This document shows, in pieces, positions 46,010-55,102 of a stretch of DNA of 64,000 nt; position 1 is the first letter of the stretch, and each line of letters begins with the position of its first letter. The translations under genes were made by a program, and so were the position numbers. The DNA lies in the NCBI RefSeq assembly GCF_014196055.1, contig NZ_JACICY010000003.1, positions 310,001 through 374,000 on the forward strand, written 5' to 3'. The notes under the pieces are model-generated. The model saw only the letters and a list, made by a program, of their open reading frames with translations. It was not told the origin of the DNA and searched no databases. Source of the stretch: Novosphingobium hassiacum. GTDB taxonomy: Bacteria > Pseudomonadota > Alphaproteobacteria > Sphingomonadales > Sphingomonadaceae.

Positions 46010-47260
46010 TCAGGCGGCGGCGCGCTGGTAGTCTTCCGTCTCGATCCACTCGATCAGCATGGTCAGGGTATGGCGGATCGCCAGCTCCTGCTCAGCGGTC
46101 CGGTTTTCGAGCGCCGCGATGCGGCGATTGGCCTCGGACAGGGCAGCCAACACTGCTTCGTCGCCATCGCGAGTCTCGAGCGCCGCGATGCGGCGGTTGG
46201 CTTCTTCCAACTGCGCAAGGATTTCGCCATCGACGGCAGGCGCTTCGACCGGCGCAGGCCGCATGTCGGCCAGTTCGATGATCGCCTGCTGCAATTCTGC
46301 AATCTGCTCATCGCGCTCGGCCAGTGCCGCGCGCCACGCGCTGTCGTCGAAAGCGGGTGCTGCGAAGGTCTGCACCGCCGGTGCTTCGACCGCAGGAGCT
46401 TGAACCGCCTGAGCCGGCGTAACGACCTGCTGCGGCGCGCACACCGCGCTGTCGCCCGCAAGGTCCGCCAACACGGCCTGAAGCATCGCTGCATCGATAT
46501 GCGGACGCTGCTCGACCGCGCCCATCAGCAACAGGCGGTTGACGATCTGATTGACCCGGCGCGGCACGCCGCCACTGGCGCGTGCCAGATCAACGTACAC
46601 CTGGCTGTCGATGCTCGGATTGCCATTCCACCCGACACAAGTGAGGCGATGTTCGACATAAGTGCCGACTTCCTCAGGCTCCATTGCATCGAGATGGTAC
46701 GTGGCAATCACCCGCTGGCGCAACTGCTCCAGCTCGGGCGAGGTCTGCAACAGCGTGCGGAATTCAGGCTGGCCCAGCAGCAGGATCTGCAGCAGCGGAT
46801 GCGCGCCCAGTTGGAAGTTCGACAGCATGCGTAGCTCTTCCAGCGCTTCGACCGAAAGATTCTGCGATTCGTCCACCACCAGCAGGCAGCGACGGCCTTC
46901 GCGCGCTTCATGATGCAGGAACGCCTCGATCCTGGCGAGCGCGGTGGCCTTGTCGTGGCCCGCGACCTCGAGCCCGAAGGCACGCGCGGTCACATGGATC
47001 AGTTCTTCGCCGTCCAAAGCCGAGGTCACGATCTGCGCCGCCGTCAGCCGCGCCCGATCGACCGACGCCATCAGGTGCGCTGCCAGCGTTGATTTGCCCG
47101 CGCCGACCTCACCGGTGATGACGATGAAGCCCTCACCCTGCGCGAGCCCATAGCCGAGATAGGACAGCGCCTTGCGGTGCGTTCCGCTCTCGAAATAAAA
47201 GCGCGGATCGGGCGTCAGCTGGAACGGGCGGCCGCTCAGGCCATAGAATTCATCGTACAT
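46010..47260 (-). CDS. ExeA-like AAA ATPase, XrtA system
   Basis: 416 residues. MYDEFYGLSGRPFQLTPDPR is the typical beginning of GspA/ExeA-like ATPases; Walker A is GEVGAGKSTLAAHL and Walker B LLVVDESQNLS. The C-terminal 170 residues are Ala/Pro/Glu-rich with a predicted coiled coil (IAELQQAIIELADMRP; LEEANRRIAALETRDG). It contains a degenerate duplication of the EANRRIAALE segment. Such proteins are constant members of exosortase-A loci (TIGR03015) and probably energise assembly of the export machinery; the precise role is unknown. Confidence 0.89.
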   Translation of the reverse strand: MYDEFYGLSGRPFQLTPDPRFYFESGTHRKALSYLGYGLAQGEGFIVITGEVGAGKSTLAAHLMASVDRARLTAAQIVTSALDGEELIHVTARAFGLEVAGHDKATALARIEAFLHHEAREGRRCLLVVDESQNLSVEALEELRMLSNFQLGAHPLLQILLLGQPEFRTLLQTSPELEQLRQRVIATYHLDAMEPEEVGTYVEHRLTCVGWNGNPSIDSQVYVDLARASGGVPRRVNQIVNRLLLMGAVEQRPHIDAAMLQAVLADLAGDSAVCAPQQVVTPAQAVQAPAVEAPAVQTFAAPAFDDSAWRAALAERDEQIAELQQAIIELADMRPAPVEAPAVDGEILAQLEEANRRIAALETRDGDEAVLAALSEANRRIAALENRTAEQELAIRHTLTMLIEWIETEDYQRAAA

Positions 47261-47278
47261 CGAAGCCGTCTCCGGGCG

Positions 47279-48988
47279 TCAGAAAGAGTAGCGCAGGCCA
47301 ACCTGGCCCGATGCAATTACTTCATCTTCAATCACTTTTCGGTTAACCGAGTCCAAACCGACTGCTGCGGTTGCCACGAGCCGATCGGTCAGGTTGCGGA
47401 AGTACGCCGCATTCGCCCCGATCGTACTGACATCGCCAAGGCTCGACGCCCCGCTCTGGAACCAAGCAGCATAGGCCGACACGCCAAAGCTCGATCGCCG
47501 GTCGATGGGGCCGTTCAACCCGGCATCGACATAGAAGCTCTCGTCCACCTGACCGTTGGCCACGCCCAGCACCGAATCGTCGCGCGCGATATACTTGCGA
47601 CGGATATAGCCAGCGCCGACCCCGGCCTGCATCCGGCCGATCCGGTGCGAATAGGTCGCGTTGACGCCGCGCGCACGGAACACCGATGCCGCGACCGACG
47701 ACAGCGCGTTGTTGACGCAACCACCGCTTTGCGACCCGATCGCGCAACCGCTGATCTGGCCGTTGAACGGGTCGCGGTTGACCTGAAAATCGGTCGGCAG
47801 ATCGCGCAGCGCGCGGCTAACCTGACCGCCGAAGCCCGAGACATTGTCGAACACCGAGACGGTCAGCGAACTGCGTGCATTGGGCTTGTACGAGAAGCTG
47901 CCGTAGTAGGTCATGCTGTCGTAGCGGCGTCCGACGAAGGCGGACAGCGCGGTACGACGGCTCGGGCGCCACATCACGCCTGCGTCCCAGGTCAACCCAT
48001 CGGTCTCGTAGGCCAACTGGCGCGGGCGGCTCTTGTCGGTGGTGTAGCGACCATCGGGGCCGATCACCGGATCGCCATTGGCATCGCGTACCGCATCGCG
48101 CGATGAAACCGAGACGTCCTCATACCCAACCGCGCCGATCAGCGCCAATTCCATGCTGACCGGCAGTGTCACCTGAACTCCCGCGCGAGCATCGCGTACG
48201 CGCTGGTCGAGGTTCGAGATGTCCTCCTGATAGAACGATCCGCTCGCGGTGATGCCCACCGGCAGCACCGTTCCCGGCGCTATTCCGGCAGAAACCTGCG
48301 CCGAATGCGCAATCGAATCGTCGAATACGTCGACCAGCGGCTGACCCGGCGCGACCTGAATCGCGTCCTTCTGCTGAACCTTGGTGTAGCCGAGCATATA
48401 CGAGCCTGACAGCGCCACATCGCCGACATGGGTCGACAAAGCCGGTCCGGCGTAAAGCGAATAAACCTGGCTCACCGCATCGCCATTGGCAGACGGGTTG
48501 AGCAACGACGCACCACTTCCCTCGACGCTGGTACGCGCGGCAAGCGCGCCAGCCTCGACCGACAGCGTGCGCGGGATCAGGTCGTGCTTGACCCGCGCGA
48601 GGCCCGACAGCGTATCGCCATCGGTCAGGTTGTTGCCCTGCGCGATCCGGCGTTCGTAACGTACCGAAACCGCACCCTGCGTGCGGCGCCCGTTCAGCGC
48701 CATGTCAACGCCTGCCGCGATCGTGCTGTAGGTCAGCACCTCGTCACCGGGCGACAGTTCGGCGAGCACATTCTGCGTCGCCTCGATATACGGCTTGATC
48801 GTCACCCGCGCGCCACCACCGGCACCGCGCGCCGAAATGCCGCCACGGCTCTCGCCCTTGTCCGAAGACGCGCTTTCGCCATCGACGGGTTCATAGGACA
48901 TCGTCTGCGCATGCAACGGCTGCGCGGCGAGGATCATCCCCACTCCCACCGCCAGTGCGTGGCGCGTCAGGATCACCGGACGGGTCAT
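47279..48988 (-). CDS. outer-membrane beta-barrel protein, XrtA/PEP-CTERM system
   Basis: 569 residues with a signal peptide (HALAVGVGMILAAQPLHAQ) and then alternating amphipathic strands to the end; the last residues SGQVGLRYSF, with a terminal Phe, are a BAM-complex targeting signal. It matches by context and pattern the exosortase-associated outer-membrane proteins (TIGR03016-like) and may form the export or anchoring pore. Two cysteines (GCAIGSQSGGCVN) could make a loop disulfide. The start at 48986-48988 overlaps the kinase stop as ATGA. Confidence 0.86.
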   Translation of the reverse strand: MTRPVILTRHALAVGVGMILAAQPLHAQTMSYEPVDGESASSDKGESRGGISARGAGGGARVTIKPYIEATQNVLAELSPGDEVLTYSTIAAGVDMALNGRRTQGAVSVRYERRIAQGNNLTDGDTLSGLARVKHDLIPRTLSVEAGALAARTSVEGSGASLLNPSANGDAVSQVYSLYAGPALSTHVGDVALSGSYMLGYTKVQQKDAIQVAPGQPLVDVFDDSIAHSAQVSAGIAPGTVLPVGITASGSFYQEDISNLDQRVRDARAGVQVTLPVSMELALIGAVGYEDVSVSSRDAVRDANGDPVIGPDGRYTTDKSRPRQLAYETDGLTWDAGVMWRPSRRTALSAFVGRRYDSMTYYGSFSYKPNARSSLTVSVFDNVSGFGGQVSRALRDLPTDFQVNRDPFNGQISGCAIGSQSGGCVNNALSSVAASVFRARGVNATYSHRIGRMQAGVGAGYIRRKYIARDDSVLGVANGQVDESFYVDAGLNGPIDRRSSFGVSAYAAWFQSGASSLGDVSTIGANAAYFRNLTDRLVATAAVGLDSVNRKVIEDEVIASGQVGLRYSF

Positions 48989-49926
48989 TCCTTGTATCCA
49001 TAGTAAGTGCCGAAGCGACGACCCGTCGTCGAAAAGCGGGTTCCGTTCAGCAGGAGCTTGATATCGTCGCACGCAGCCAGCAGGTTCACCGCGTCGCGCA
49101 GTGCGGCCTCGCCGGTCACGTCCGCGCGCACGACCATCACCGTCTGCCCGACGTGGTTCGCCAGCACCGATGCAGGCGAGGCTGCAAGCGCGGGCGGCGA
49201 ATCGAAGATCACGATGCGATTGGGCGCATGGCTGGTCAGCCGCGCCAGAACCTCGTCGGTGCGCGTTGAAGCCAAGTATTCGGTGTCCGAACCCGTCGCA
49301 TTGCCCGCAGGCAGCACATAAAGCCCGGTGATATCCGTGCCGATGATGCAATCCTCGACCTTGATCGAGGGATCCGCCAACGCGTCCATCAGCCCCGGAC
49401 CTCCCGGCAGGCCGAGCGTCGAGAGCACTGAAGGCTTGGCGAAATCGGCGTCGACCAGCAGGACCTCATTGTCCTTCTCGGCCGCGATCGACAAAGCGAG
49501 ATTGACCGCGCAGAACGTCTTGCCCTCACCCGGATGGGCCGAGCAGATCAGGATGCGCTCGGCGTGGGGCGCATCCGATTGCTGCGCGGTGCGCAGGAGT
49601 TGCCGCTTCACGATGCGAAACTCTTCCAGCACGCTCGTAACCGCGCTCTCCGGCTCGATCAGGCACTGTTCGCGCAGATGGGCGCGGTCGATGGCATGAT
49701 ACACGCCCGTGAACGGTTTTGGAGCAGGCTGAGCAGGCGTTGGAGGAGTGACGGGAGCAACCGCTTCAACCCGCTCAACCGGCATTACTGGCGCAGGCAC
49801 AATTGCGGGCGGCGGCAGGTCAGTGATCGGCGGACGCGTCAGCGTGCGGAAATCGAAGCTGCCCGAGGCGCGCTCGATCAGCGACGGACCCGAGGGCGGC
49901 ACGGGGATCTTGGTCTGGTCGGTCAT
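48985..49926 (-). CDS. tyrosine autokinase (BY-kinase), XrtA exopolysaccharide system
   Basis: About 313 residues. A Pro-rich N-terminal linker of about 70 residues is followed by a P-loop kinase: Walker A ICSAHPGEGKTFCAVNLAL (about 130), Walker A' VLLVDADFAKPSVL, Walker B RIVIFDSPPALAAS, and a C-terminal tyrosine cluster FGTYYGYKE. It has no membrane part and would pair with the chain-length protein encoded just upstream, as CapA/CapB do. Cycles of tyrosine phosphorylation control polymer length. The start at 49924-49926 follows AAGGGGAA; an ATG at 49944 overlapping the previous stop is the alternative. Confidence 0.91.
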   Translation of the reverse strand: MTDQTKIPVPPSGPSLIERASGSFDFRTLTRPPITDLPPPAIVPAPVMPVERVEAVAPVTPPTPAQPAPKPFTGVYHAIDRAHLREQCLIEPESAVTSVLEEFRIVKRQLLRTAQQSDAPHAERILICSAHPGEGKTFCAVNLALSIAAEKDNEVLLVDADFAKPSVLSTLGLPGGPGLMDALADPSIKVEDCIIGTDITGLYVLPAGNATGSDTEYLASTRTDEVLARLTSHAPNRIVIFDSPPALAASPASVLANHVGQTVMVVRADVTGEAALRDAVNLLAACDDIKLLLNGTRFSTTGRRFGTYYGYKE

Positions 49927-49940
49927 TGGCCGGTTCCCCT

Positions 49941-51458
49941 TCATGCCACCATGCCGCGCTTGAGCATTTCAACGCCAAGCAGGACGAACAGGACCACGAA
50001 CAACCCAGCAAATCCGCCGGCAAACCACTTGAGCTGCCGCATACGCGCTGCACGCGTCGCATGGGTGATCGCCTCGGAGACCGAGCCGAGCACCGGCAGC
50101 CCAGTCGCTCGCTCAAGCTGACCCGTCGTCGAATAGGCCGATTTCAGCTGGCCGAGCGCAAACGCACCGCCACAGCCCGCACCAATACCCACGATCAGCA
50201 CCAGCATCAGCAAGAGCGGACGGTCAGGCGCGGCGGGACCTGTCGGCAGCGTCGGCGGATCGATCACCTCGAACTTCACCGCATCGCGCTCGGTCTCGAC
50301 TTGACCGCGCAGACGCAATGCCTCGCGGTCACGCAGCAGCTTGTCGTACTGTTCCTTGAGCACGTCGTAATCGCGCCCGATCCTCGATGCTTCTGCCGCA
50401 ATTGCGGGCTCGCCGTATTGCTGCGCCGAAAGCCGTGCGACTTCGGCCTGCAACGAGGCCTTGCGCGATTGCAGCGCCACCAGGCTTGCCTCGCGGTCGG
50501 CCTTGATCGAGATCAGCGAGCTGTAGGCTGGATTAGGCGTGCCACCGCCAGGCCCTTCGGCATTGGCCGAGCGCTGCAGGTTGGCGACTTGCGCCTTGGC
50601 AGCGATCACATCGGGATGGCTGTCGGTCAGGCCGCGTGCGCGCATCGAACCGAGATCTGACTGCGCCTGCGCCAGCGCACCCTTGGCACCGCCCTGCACG
50701 CCCGGAATGGCGATCGACTGCGGCGTGCCCGAAAGCTGGCCGTTGATCGAGGCCAACGCGCTCTGCGCTGCAAGCAGGTTCGAATCGATATCGCGCATCT
50801 CACCGCGCGCCGCTTCGAGCCGCGTCGTCAGCGAACCGCTGCCCGGAATCATGTCGGCATTGCGCGATTCGAACTCGGTGCGCTTCAGTTCGGCCGCATC
50901 GAGCAGCTTCTTCCGGTCCGACAGCTGCTGGTCCATGAACGCCAGCGTATCGGTCATCTCGCCGCGCCCGCCCGCCAGGTTTTCCTCGCGGAAGATGTCG
51001 ATCATCTTCTGCACGATGTCCTGCGACAGTTTGGCATTGACGCCATCGTTGTTGCCGCCGCCGCTCGCGACGCCTGTAATTTCGAACAGGTTGTCCTGCT
51101 GGCTGACGACGGTGACGTGCTTGCTCAGGCTGCCGACCGCAGATTGCATCTGCTTGTCCGTCGTCACTTTGTCGCCCAGCCGCGTCGCGCGGATCACCTT
51201 TTCCAGGTTCACCGTGCTGGTCAGCGTCTGGCGCACGCGCTCGATGTCGCGCTTGCGATCGCCGCCGATGCCAATCTGGTCGGCCAGCACGTCGTCGATC
51301 TGGACGAAGATCCGCGCCTTGGATTCATAGCTGTTGGGAACCATCGCCACGACCAGCCAGCCCAGCATGCACACGCCCCAGGCGATCCCCAGCGCGATCC
51401 AGCGCCGGATCCAGATGCCGTGTAGCGCGATGCGCACTTCTTCATAGATGTTGGTCAT
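49941..51458 (-). CDS. chain-length determinant (Wzz/GNVR-type), XrtA system
   Basis: 505 residues. A first membrane helix (WIALGIAWGVCMLGWLVVAM) and a second near residue 425 (LLLMLVLIVGIGAGCGGAFA) flank a large periplasmic coiled coil; a third helix is at the C-terminus (WFAGGFAGLFVVLFVLLGVE). The DSHPDVIAAKAQVANLQ segment and GNVR-like region near TERDAVKFEVIDPPTLP are typical of polysaccharide co-polymerases (TIGR03007 group). It sets polymer length and partners the kinase. It lies 16 bases after the export gene. Confidence 0.91.
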   Translation of the reverse strand: MTNIYEEVRIALHGIWIRRWIALGIAWGVCMLGWLVVAMVPNSYESKARIFVQIDDVLADQIGIGGDRKRDIERVRQTLTSTVNLEKVIRATRLGDKVTTDKQMQSAVGSLSKHVTVVSQQDNLFEITGVASGGGNNDGVNAKLSQDIVQKMIDIFREENLAGGRGEMTDTLAFMDQQLSDRKKLLDAAELKRTEFESRNADMIPGSGSLTTRLEAARGEMRDIDSNLLAAQSALASINGQLSGTPQSIAIPGVQGGAKGALAQAQSDLGSMRARGLTDSHPDVIAAKAQVANLQRSANAEGPGGGTPNPAYSSLISIKADREASLVALQSRKASLQAEVARLSAQQYGEPAIAAEASRIGRDYDVLKEQYDKLLRDREALRLRGQVETERDAVKFEVIDPPTLPTGPAAPDRPLLLMLVLIVGIGAGCGGAFALGQLKSAYSTTGQLERATGLPVLGSVSEAITHATRAARMRQLKWFAGGFAGLFVVLFVLLGVEMLKRGMVA

Positions 51459-51474
51459 GTCCCCGGCCCGCCGC

Positions 51475-52122
51475 TCAGAACGTGCTCTCGGGGATGATGA
51501 TCACATCGCCGGGCATCAGCAGGACATTGGCCTTGGTATCGCCCTTGCGCAGCAGGTCGCCGATGCGCACCGCATATTCCTTCTGCGATCCGGTCTGCTT
51601 GTCGAAGCGCACCAGCCGCGCCTTGTTGCCGGCCGCATATTCCGACAAACCGCCGACAGCGATCATCGCATCCAGCAGCGTCATGTTTGCGCGGAACGGG
51701 ATCGAGGCGGGCTTTTCGGTCGCACCGACGATCCGCACCTGCTGGCTGAACGTGCCGGCAAACTTGTTGACGATGACCGAGACGATCGGCTCCTGGATGT
51801 ATTGCGACAACTGGAGCTTGATGTCCTCGGACAGCATCGAAGGCGTCTTGCCGACTGCCGGCATGTCGGTAATCAGTGGCGTGGTGATGCGCCCGTCGGG
51901 CCGCACCTGTACTGAAGCGCCAAGTTCGGGATTGCGCCACACGAAGATCGTCAGCTCATCAAGCGGCCCGATCACGTATTCCTCGCCCGGGCCTTCCTGC
52001 AGTGCAACGAACGAGGCTGGGGGAAGCTGTGCACCTGCGCCCACGCCACCGCATCCCGACAGCGCAAGGCTCAACATCGCCGTGCCTGCGAGCATACGGG
52101 TAACGCGCGAATTCAACGGCAT
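51475..52122 (-). CDS. polysaccharide export lipoprotein (Wza-like), XrtA system
   Basis: 215 residues with a lipoprotein signal (MLSLALSGCGG, lipobox Cys about residue 24). The polysaccharide export domain follows (EEYVIGPLDELTIFVWRNPE ... VQVRPDGRITTPLI), then a SLBB-like beta-grasp domain (VRIVGATEKPASIPFRANMT ... LLDAMIAVGGLSEYA). It forms the outer-membrane export channel. The start at 52120-52122 has AAGGAC upstream. It is smaller than E. coli Wza, lacking the C-terminal helix, so the barrel protein at 47,279 may form the pore. Confidence 0.91.
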   Translation of the reverse strand: MPLNSRVTRMLAGTAMLSLALSGCGGVGAGAQLPPASFVALQEGPGEEYVIGPLDELTIFVWRNPELGASVQVRPDGRITTPLITDMPAVGKTPSMLSEDIKLQLSQYIQEPIVSVIVNKFAGTFSQQVRIVGATEKPASIPFRANMTLLDAMIAVGGLSEYAAGNKARLVRFDKQTGSQKEYAVRIGDLLRKGDTKANVLLMPGDVIIIPESTF

Positions 52123-52333
52123 GGCCTGTCCTTGCTTGCTGCGACCATGGCGCCCACATGCCCACACAGGCAAAGGACGCAGGACCGCAATTCACCGTCA
52201 GCTATCGCCAAAAAGGGTGAAGATTGCGTTAGCCTTGATTGCAGTTAAGGCAGCCGCAAAGCACGGATTTCGCGGTGTCCCGTAACAGGACTTGTCGCCG
52301 AACGCGGGTTAACGCACTTGCGGCATCACCTTG
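52123..52333 (-). other. spacer upstream of the export gene, possible internal promoter region
   Basis: A 211-base gap, by far the largest in the minus-strand exopolysaccharide operon, separates the decarboxylase from the export lipoprotein gene. It could contain an internal promoter or the real operon promoter, with ligase and decarboxylase as a separate unit. A short GTCC-TGTTACG-GGAC stem lies near 52280-52295. No clear -35/-10 was found. Confidence 0.45.
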
Positions 52334-53560
52334 TCAGACAAGGATTTCCCGCGCTGGGCCTTGTCCAAGGAACATCGCCGGACTGGCGCTTGCGCCATAA
52401 GCGCCGGCACAGAAAATCGCCACAAGATCGCCGACATCGGCACGCGGGAAGCCACCCTTGTCGGCCAGGCGGTCGAGCGGCGTGCACAAGCATCCCACGA
52501 TGCTCGCCTCTTCCTCGACCGGCGCGCCGAACTTTGTCGCGATCGCACTGGGGTAGTTCCGTCGCACGACCGTGCCGAAGTTGCCGCTGGCGGCCAACTG
52601 GTGATGTAGACCGCCATCGGTTACAAGGTATGTCTCGCCATGACTCACCTTGCGATCGACGATCGTGGTCAGGTAAACGCCAGCTTCGCCAACAAGATAG
52701 CGGCCCAGCTCCATGCAGAAATGGGTGTCGCGCAACACCTCGGGCAGCGCTTCGAAGCGCTCCGCCAGCGCCGCGCCGACACGCGCGACATCGACCGGCT
52801 CGTCACCGGGAAAATAGGGAATCCCCATCCCGCCGCCCAGATTGCACTTGGGCAAGGCCACGCCGGTCTCCTCCGCCAACCGCGCGGCAAGATCCAGGGT
52901 TTGCCCCTGCGTCTCGATGATCGCATCGGCCGAGAGCGCTTGACTTCCCGCAAAGATGTGGAACCCGCGCCACTCGGCGCCTTGCGCAATCAAGTGGCGG
53001 GCAAGCGCCGGCACGCGCTCCGCATCAATCCCGAACGGCTTGGCCCCGCCGCCCATCTTCATTCCCGACCCCTTAAGGTCGAAGTCCGGATTGACCCGGA
53101 TCGCCAGGCATGGTTTGCGCCCGATCTGGCCCGCAATCGCCAGCGCCCGCGCCGCCTCGCCTTCTGATTCCAGATTAAGCGTCACACCGGCGATGATCGC
53201 CGCTTCCAGTTCCGAATCGCGCTTTCCCGGCCCGGCAAAGCTCACGCGAGCGGGATCGATCCCGGCCCGCAACACGATCGCGAGTTCCCCGCCCGAGGCA
53301 ATATCGAAGCCATCGACCAGCCCCGCCATATGGTCGAGTACCGGGCCAAAGGGGTTGGCTTTCACGGCATAATGGATCGCCAGCCGCGCTGGCATCGCCG
53401 CACGCAAAGCCGCGACCCGCTGCGTCAGCATGTCACGCGAGTACACGAACAACGGCGTCTCGCCCGCGCTCTCGACCAAGGCCGACGCCATGTTTCCCGA
53501 AATCGCCAGTTCGCCGTCGATCGCGATATATCCCGGTGGAATCGGCCCAAGCGGTTTCAT
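52334..53560 (-). CDS. PLP-dependent decarboxylase, exosortase A system
   Basis: 408 residues, fold type III PLP decarboxylase (diaminopimelate/ornithine decarboxylase-like). The PLP lysine is in IHYAVKANPFGPVL; the phosphate-binding and substrate regions are FDIASGGELAIVL, CNLGGGMGIPYFPGDEP and MELGRYLVGEAGVYL; the dimer-active-site Cys is in VGCLCTPLDRLAD. It decarboxylates an amino acid to an amine. It belongs by context to the exosortase-associated group (TIGR03099) found next to the acyl ligase; the substrate is unknown. It overlaps the ligase gene by four bases (ATGA). Confidence 0.9.
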   Translation of the reverse strand: MKPLGPIPPGYIAIDGELAISGNMASALVESAGETPLFVYSRDMLTQRVAALRAAMPARLAIHYAVKANPFGPVLDHMAGLVDGFDIASGGELAIVLRAGIDPARVSFAGPGKRDSELEAAIIAGVTLNLESEGEAARALAIAGQIGRKPCLAIRVNPDFDLKGSGMKMGGGAKPFGIDAERVPALARHLIAQGAEWRGFHIFAGSQALSADAIIETQGQTLDLAARLAEETGVALPKCNLGGGMGIPYFPGDEPVDVARVGAALAERFEALPEVLRDTHFCMELGRYLVGEAGVYLTTIVDRKVSHGETYLVTDGGLHHQLAASGNFGTVVRRNYPSAIATKFGAPVEEEASIVGCLCTPLDRLADKGGFPRADVGDLVAIFCAGAYGASASPAMFLGQGPAREILV

Positions 53561-55071
53561 GCCTCAAATTCCTTGGCGAGCGCGACACGGTCAAGTTTGC
53601 CGTTCGGGCTGACCGGGATTTCCTCGCGCCAATGAACATGGCGCGGAACCATGAAATTTGGCAGCGCCCGCGTCAGCGCAGGGATGAGTTCATCGCGATC
53701 GCTACCCGCAACAGCCCGTGCGACCAGATGGATCGCCTGCCCCAGTTGCGCATCGGGCAAGCCCAGCGCGACCGCCTCGGCGACAAGCCCTGTAGCGATG
53801 GCCGCCTCCTCCACCTCCTGCGGGCTGACGCGATTGCCGCTCGTCTTGATCATCGCATCGCGCCGACCGACGAAGTGCAGCAGACCTTGGCGGTCGCGCC
53901 GCACCCGGTCCCCCGACCACACCGCCGTTCCGCCCGTAGCCGAAAAAGCAGGCGCAGCCCTGAACCGCTCCACCGTGCGCGCGGCATCCTGCCAATAGCC
54001 TTGCGCAACCAGCGGCCCGGTGTGAACCAGTTCGCCTTCCTCGTCAGGCCCGGCCAACTCGCCAGCGTCATTGACCACCAGTATCTCGGCAAACGGAATG
54101 GCCCCACCGATTGAAGTCGGATGCGCATCGACCAGCGCCGGATCGAGATAGGTCGACCGAAACGCCTCGGTTAGCCCGTACATCGGGTAAAGGTCTGCCG
54201 CCGGAAACTTCGCCCGCAACCCCCTCACCAGCGATTCCGTCAAAGCGCCACCACTATTTGTCAGCCGCCGAAGCTGGCCCGCAACATCCGCAGGCCAGTC
54301 CAGTTCCGTCAGTTGCAGCCACAACGGCGGCACCGCCGCAATCGTCGTAATGCCGAACCGCTCCACCGCCTTCATCACATCGCGCGGCGTCAGGTAATCG
54401 AGCGGCACCACCGCCCCGCCTGCATACCACGTCGAAAGCAACTGGTTCTGACCGTAATCGAACGCCAACGGCAGCACCGCCAGCACCCGATCGTCCGGTG
54501 TAAGCTTCAGGTAATGCGCCACGCTGACCGCGCCGAGCCAAAGGTTCGCCTGGCTCAGCATCACGCCCTTGGGACGCCCGGTAGATCCGCTGGTATAGAG
54601 AATCGCGGCAAGGCTATCTGGCAAAGCGTCGGATGGCGGCAAGACACTGCCCAACGACTCGGCCTGGTTCCAAGCGCTGGGTTCGTCGATCATCGGGCAG
54701 GCAACATCGCCCGCCTCCAGCGAATCCAGCCGCGCCTTGTTCGAAATCAGCAGCGCCGCCCCGCTATCGCCCAGAATATGTGCCACCTGCGCGCGCTTGA
54801 GCAGCGGATTGACCGGCACATGCACCAGCCCCGCCCGCACCGCCGCCAGCGGCATCAGGCAGGCAAGCTCGGTCTTGGGCAGCCACGTCGCGACCCTGCC
54901 ACCCGCTTCGCCCACGCGCGATTGCAGCCAGCCCGCAAGCAGACCTACACGCGCGTTTAACGCTTCATGGTTAAGCGTGGCGTTCCGAAGCACGAGCGCT
55001 GGCGCATCACGGTCCCCTCGCAGGGCCAGATGATCGAGCGGAAATACTTTAGAATCAGGGACAGCGGGCAC
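53557..55071 (-). CDS. acyl-CoA ligase (AMP-forming), exosortase A system
   Basis: A 504-residue ANL-superfamily enzyme. The AMP-binding P-loop is AAILYTSGSTGRPKGVMLSQ (about 155-175); YPMYGLTEAFRS, VWSGDRVRRDRQGLLHFVGR and NGKLDRVAL are the A5, A7/A8 and A10 motifs, with the catalytic Lys in the last. It activates a carboxylic acid as adenylate and thioester, probably onto the ACP encoded divergently. It fits the exosortase-associated group (TIGR03098). The GTG start (55069-55071) has no clear ribosome-binding site and lies 31 bases from the opposite gene's start. It is the first gene of the operon. Confidence 0.91.
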   Translation of the reverse strand: MPAVPDSKVFPLDHLALRGDRDAPALVLRNATLNHEALNARVGLLAGWLQSRVGEAGGRVATWLPKTELACLMPLAAVRAGLVHVPVNPLLKRAQVAHILGDSGAALLISNKARLDSLEAGDVACPMIDEPSAWNQAESLGSVLPPSDALPDSLAAILYTSGSTGRPKGVMLSQANLWLGAVSVAHYLKLTPDDRVLAVLPLAFDYGQNQLLSTWYAGGAVVPLDYLTPRDVMKAVERFGITTIAAVPPLWLQLTELDWPADVAGQLRRLTNSGGALTESLVRGLRAKFPAADLYPMYGLTEAFRSTYLDPALVDAHPTSIGGAIPFAEILVVNDAGELAGPDEEGELVHTGPLVAQGYWQDAARTVERFRAAPAFSATGGTAVWSGDRVRRDRQGLLHFVGRRDAMIKTSGNRVSPQEVEEAAIATGLVAEAVALGLPDAQLGQAIHLVARAVAGSDRDELIPALTRALPNFMVPRHVHWREEIPVSPNGKLDRVALAKEFEA

Positions 55072-55102
55072 GCGCGGGTCTCGGCATAGGACTGGATCTT
55101 GA
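55072..55102. promoter_or_regulatory. 31-base divergent gap between the two arms of the exopolysaccharide locus
   Basis: The ligase (minus) and the GNAT-like gene (plus) both begin with GTG and are separated by only 31 bases. This is too short for two independent promoters with untranslated leaders, so promoters must overlap coding sequence or one another, or the two starts lie further inside. No -10 element is evident here. Confidence 0.4.

Noticed and set aside
52123..52333. A small gene or riboswitch in the spacer before the export gene
   Set aside because: No frame with a ribosome-binding site and no recognisable conserved RNA fold was seen.
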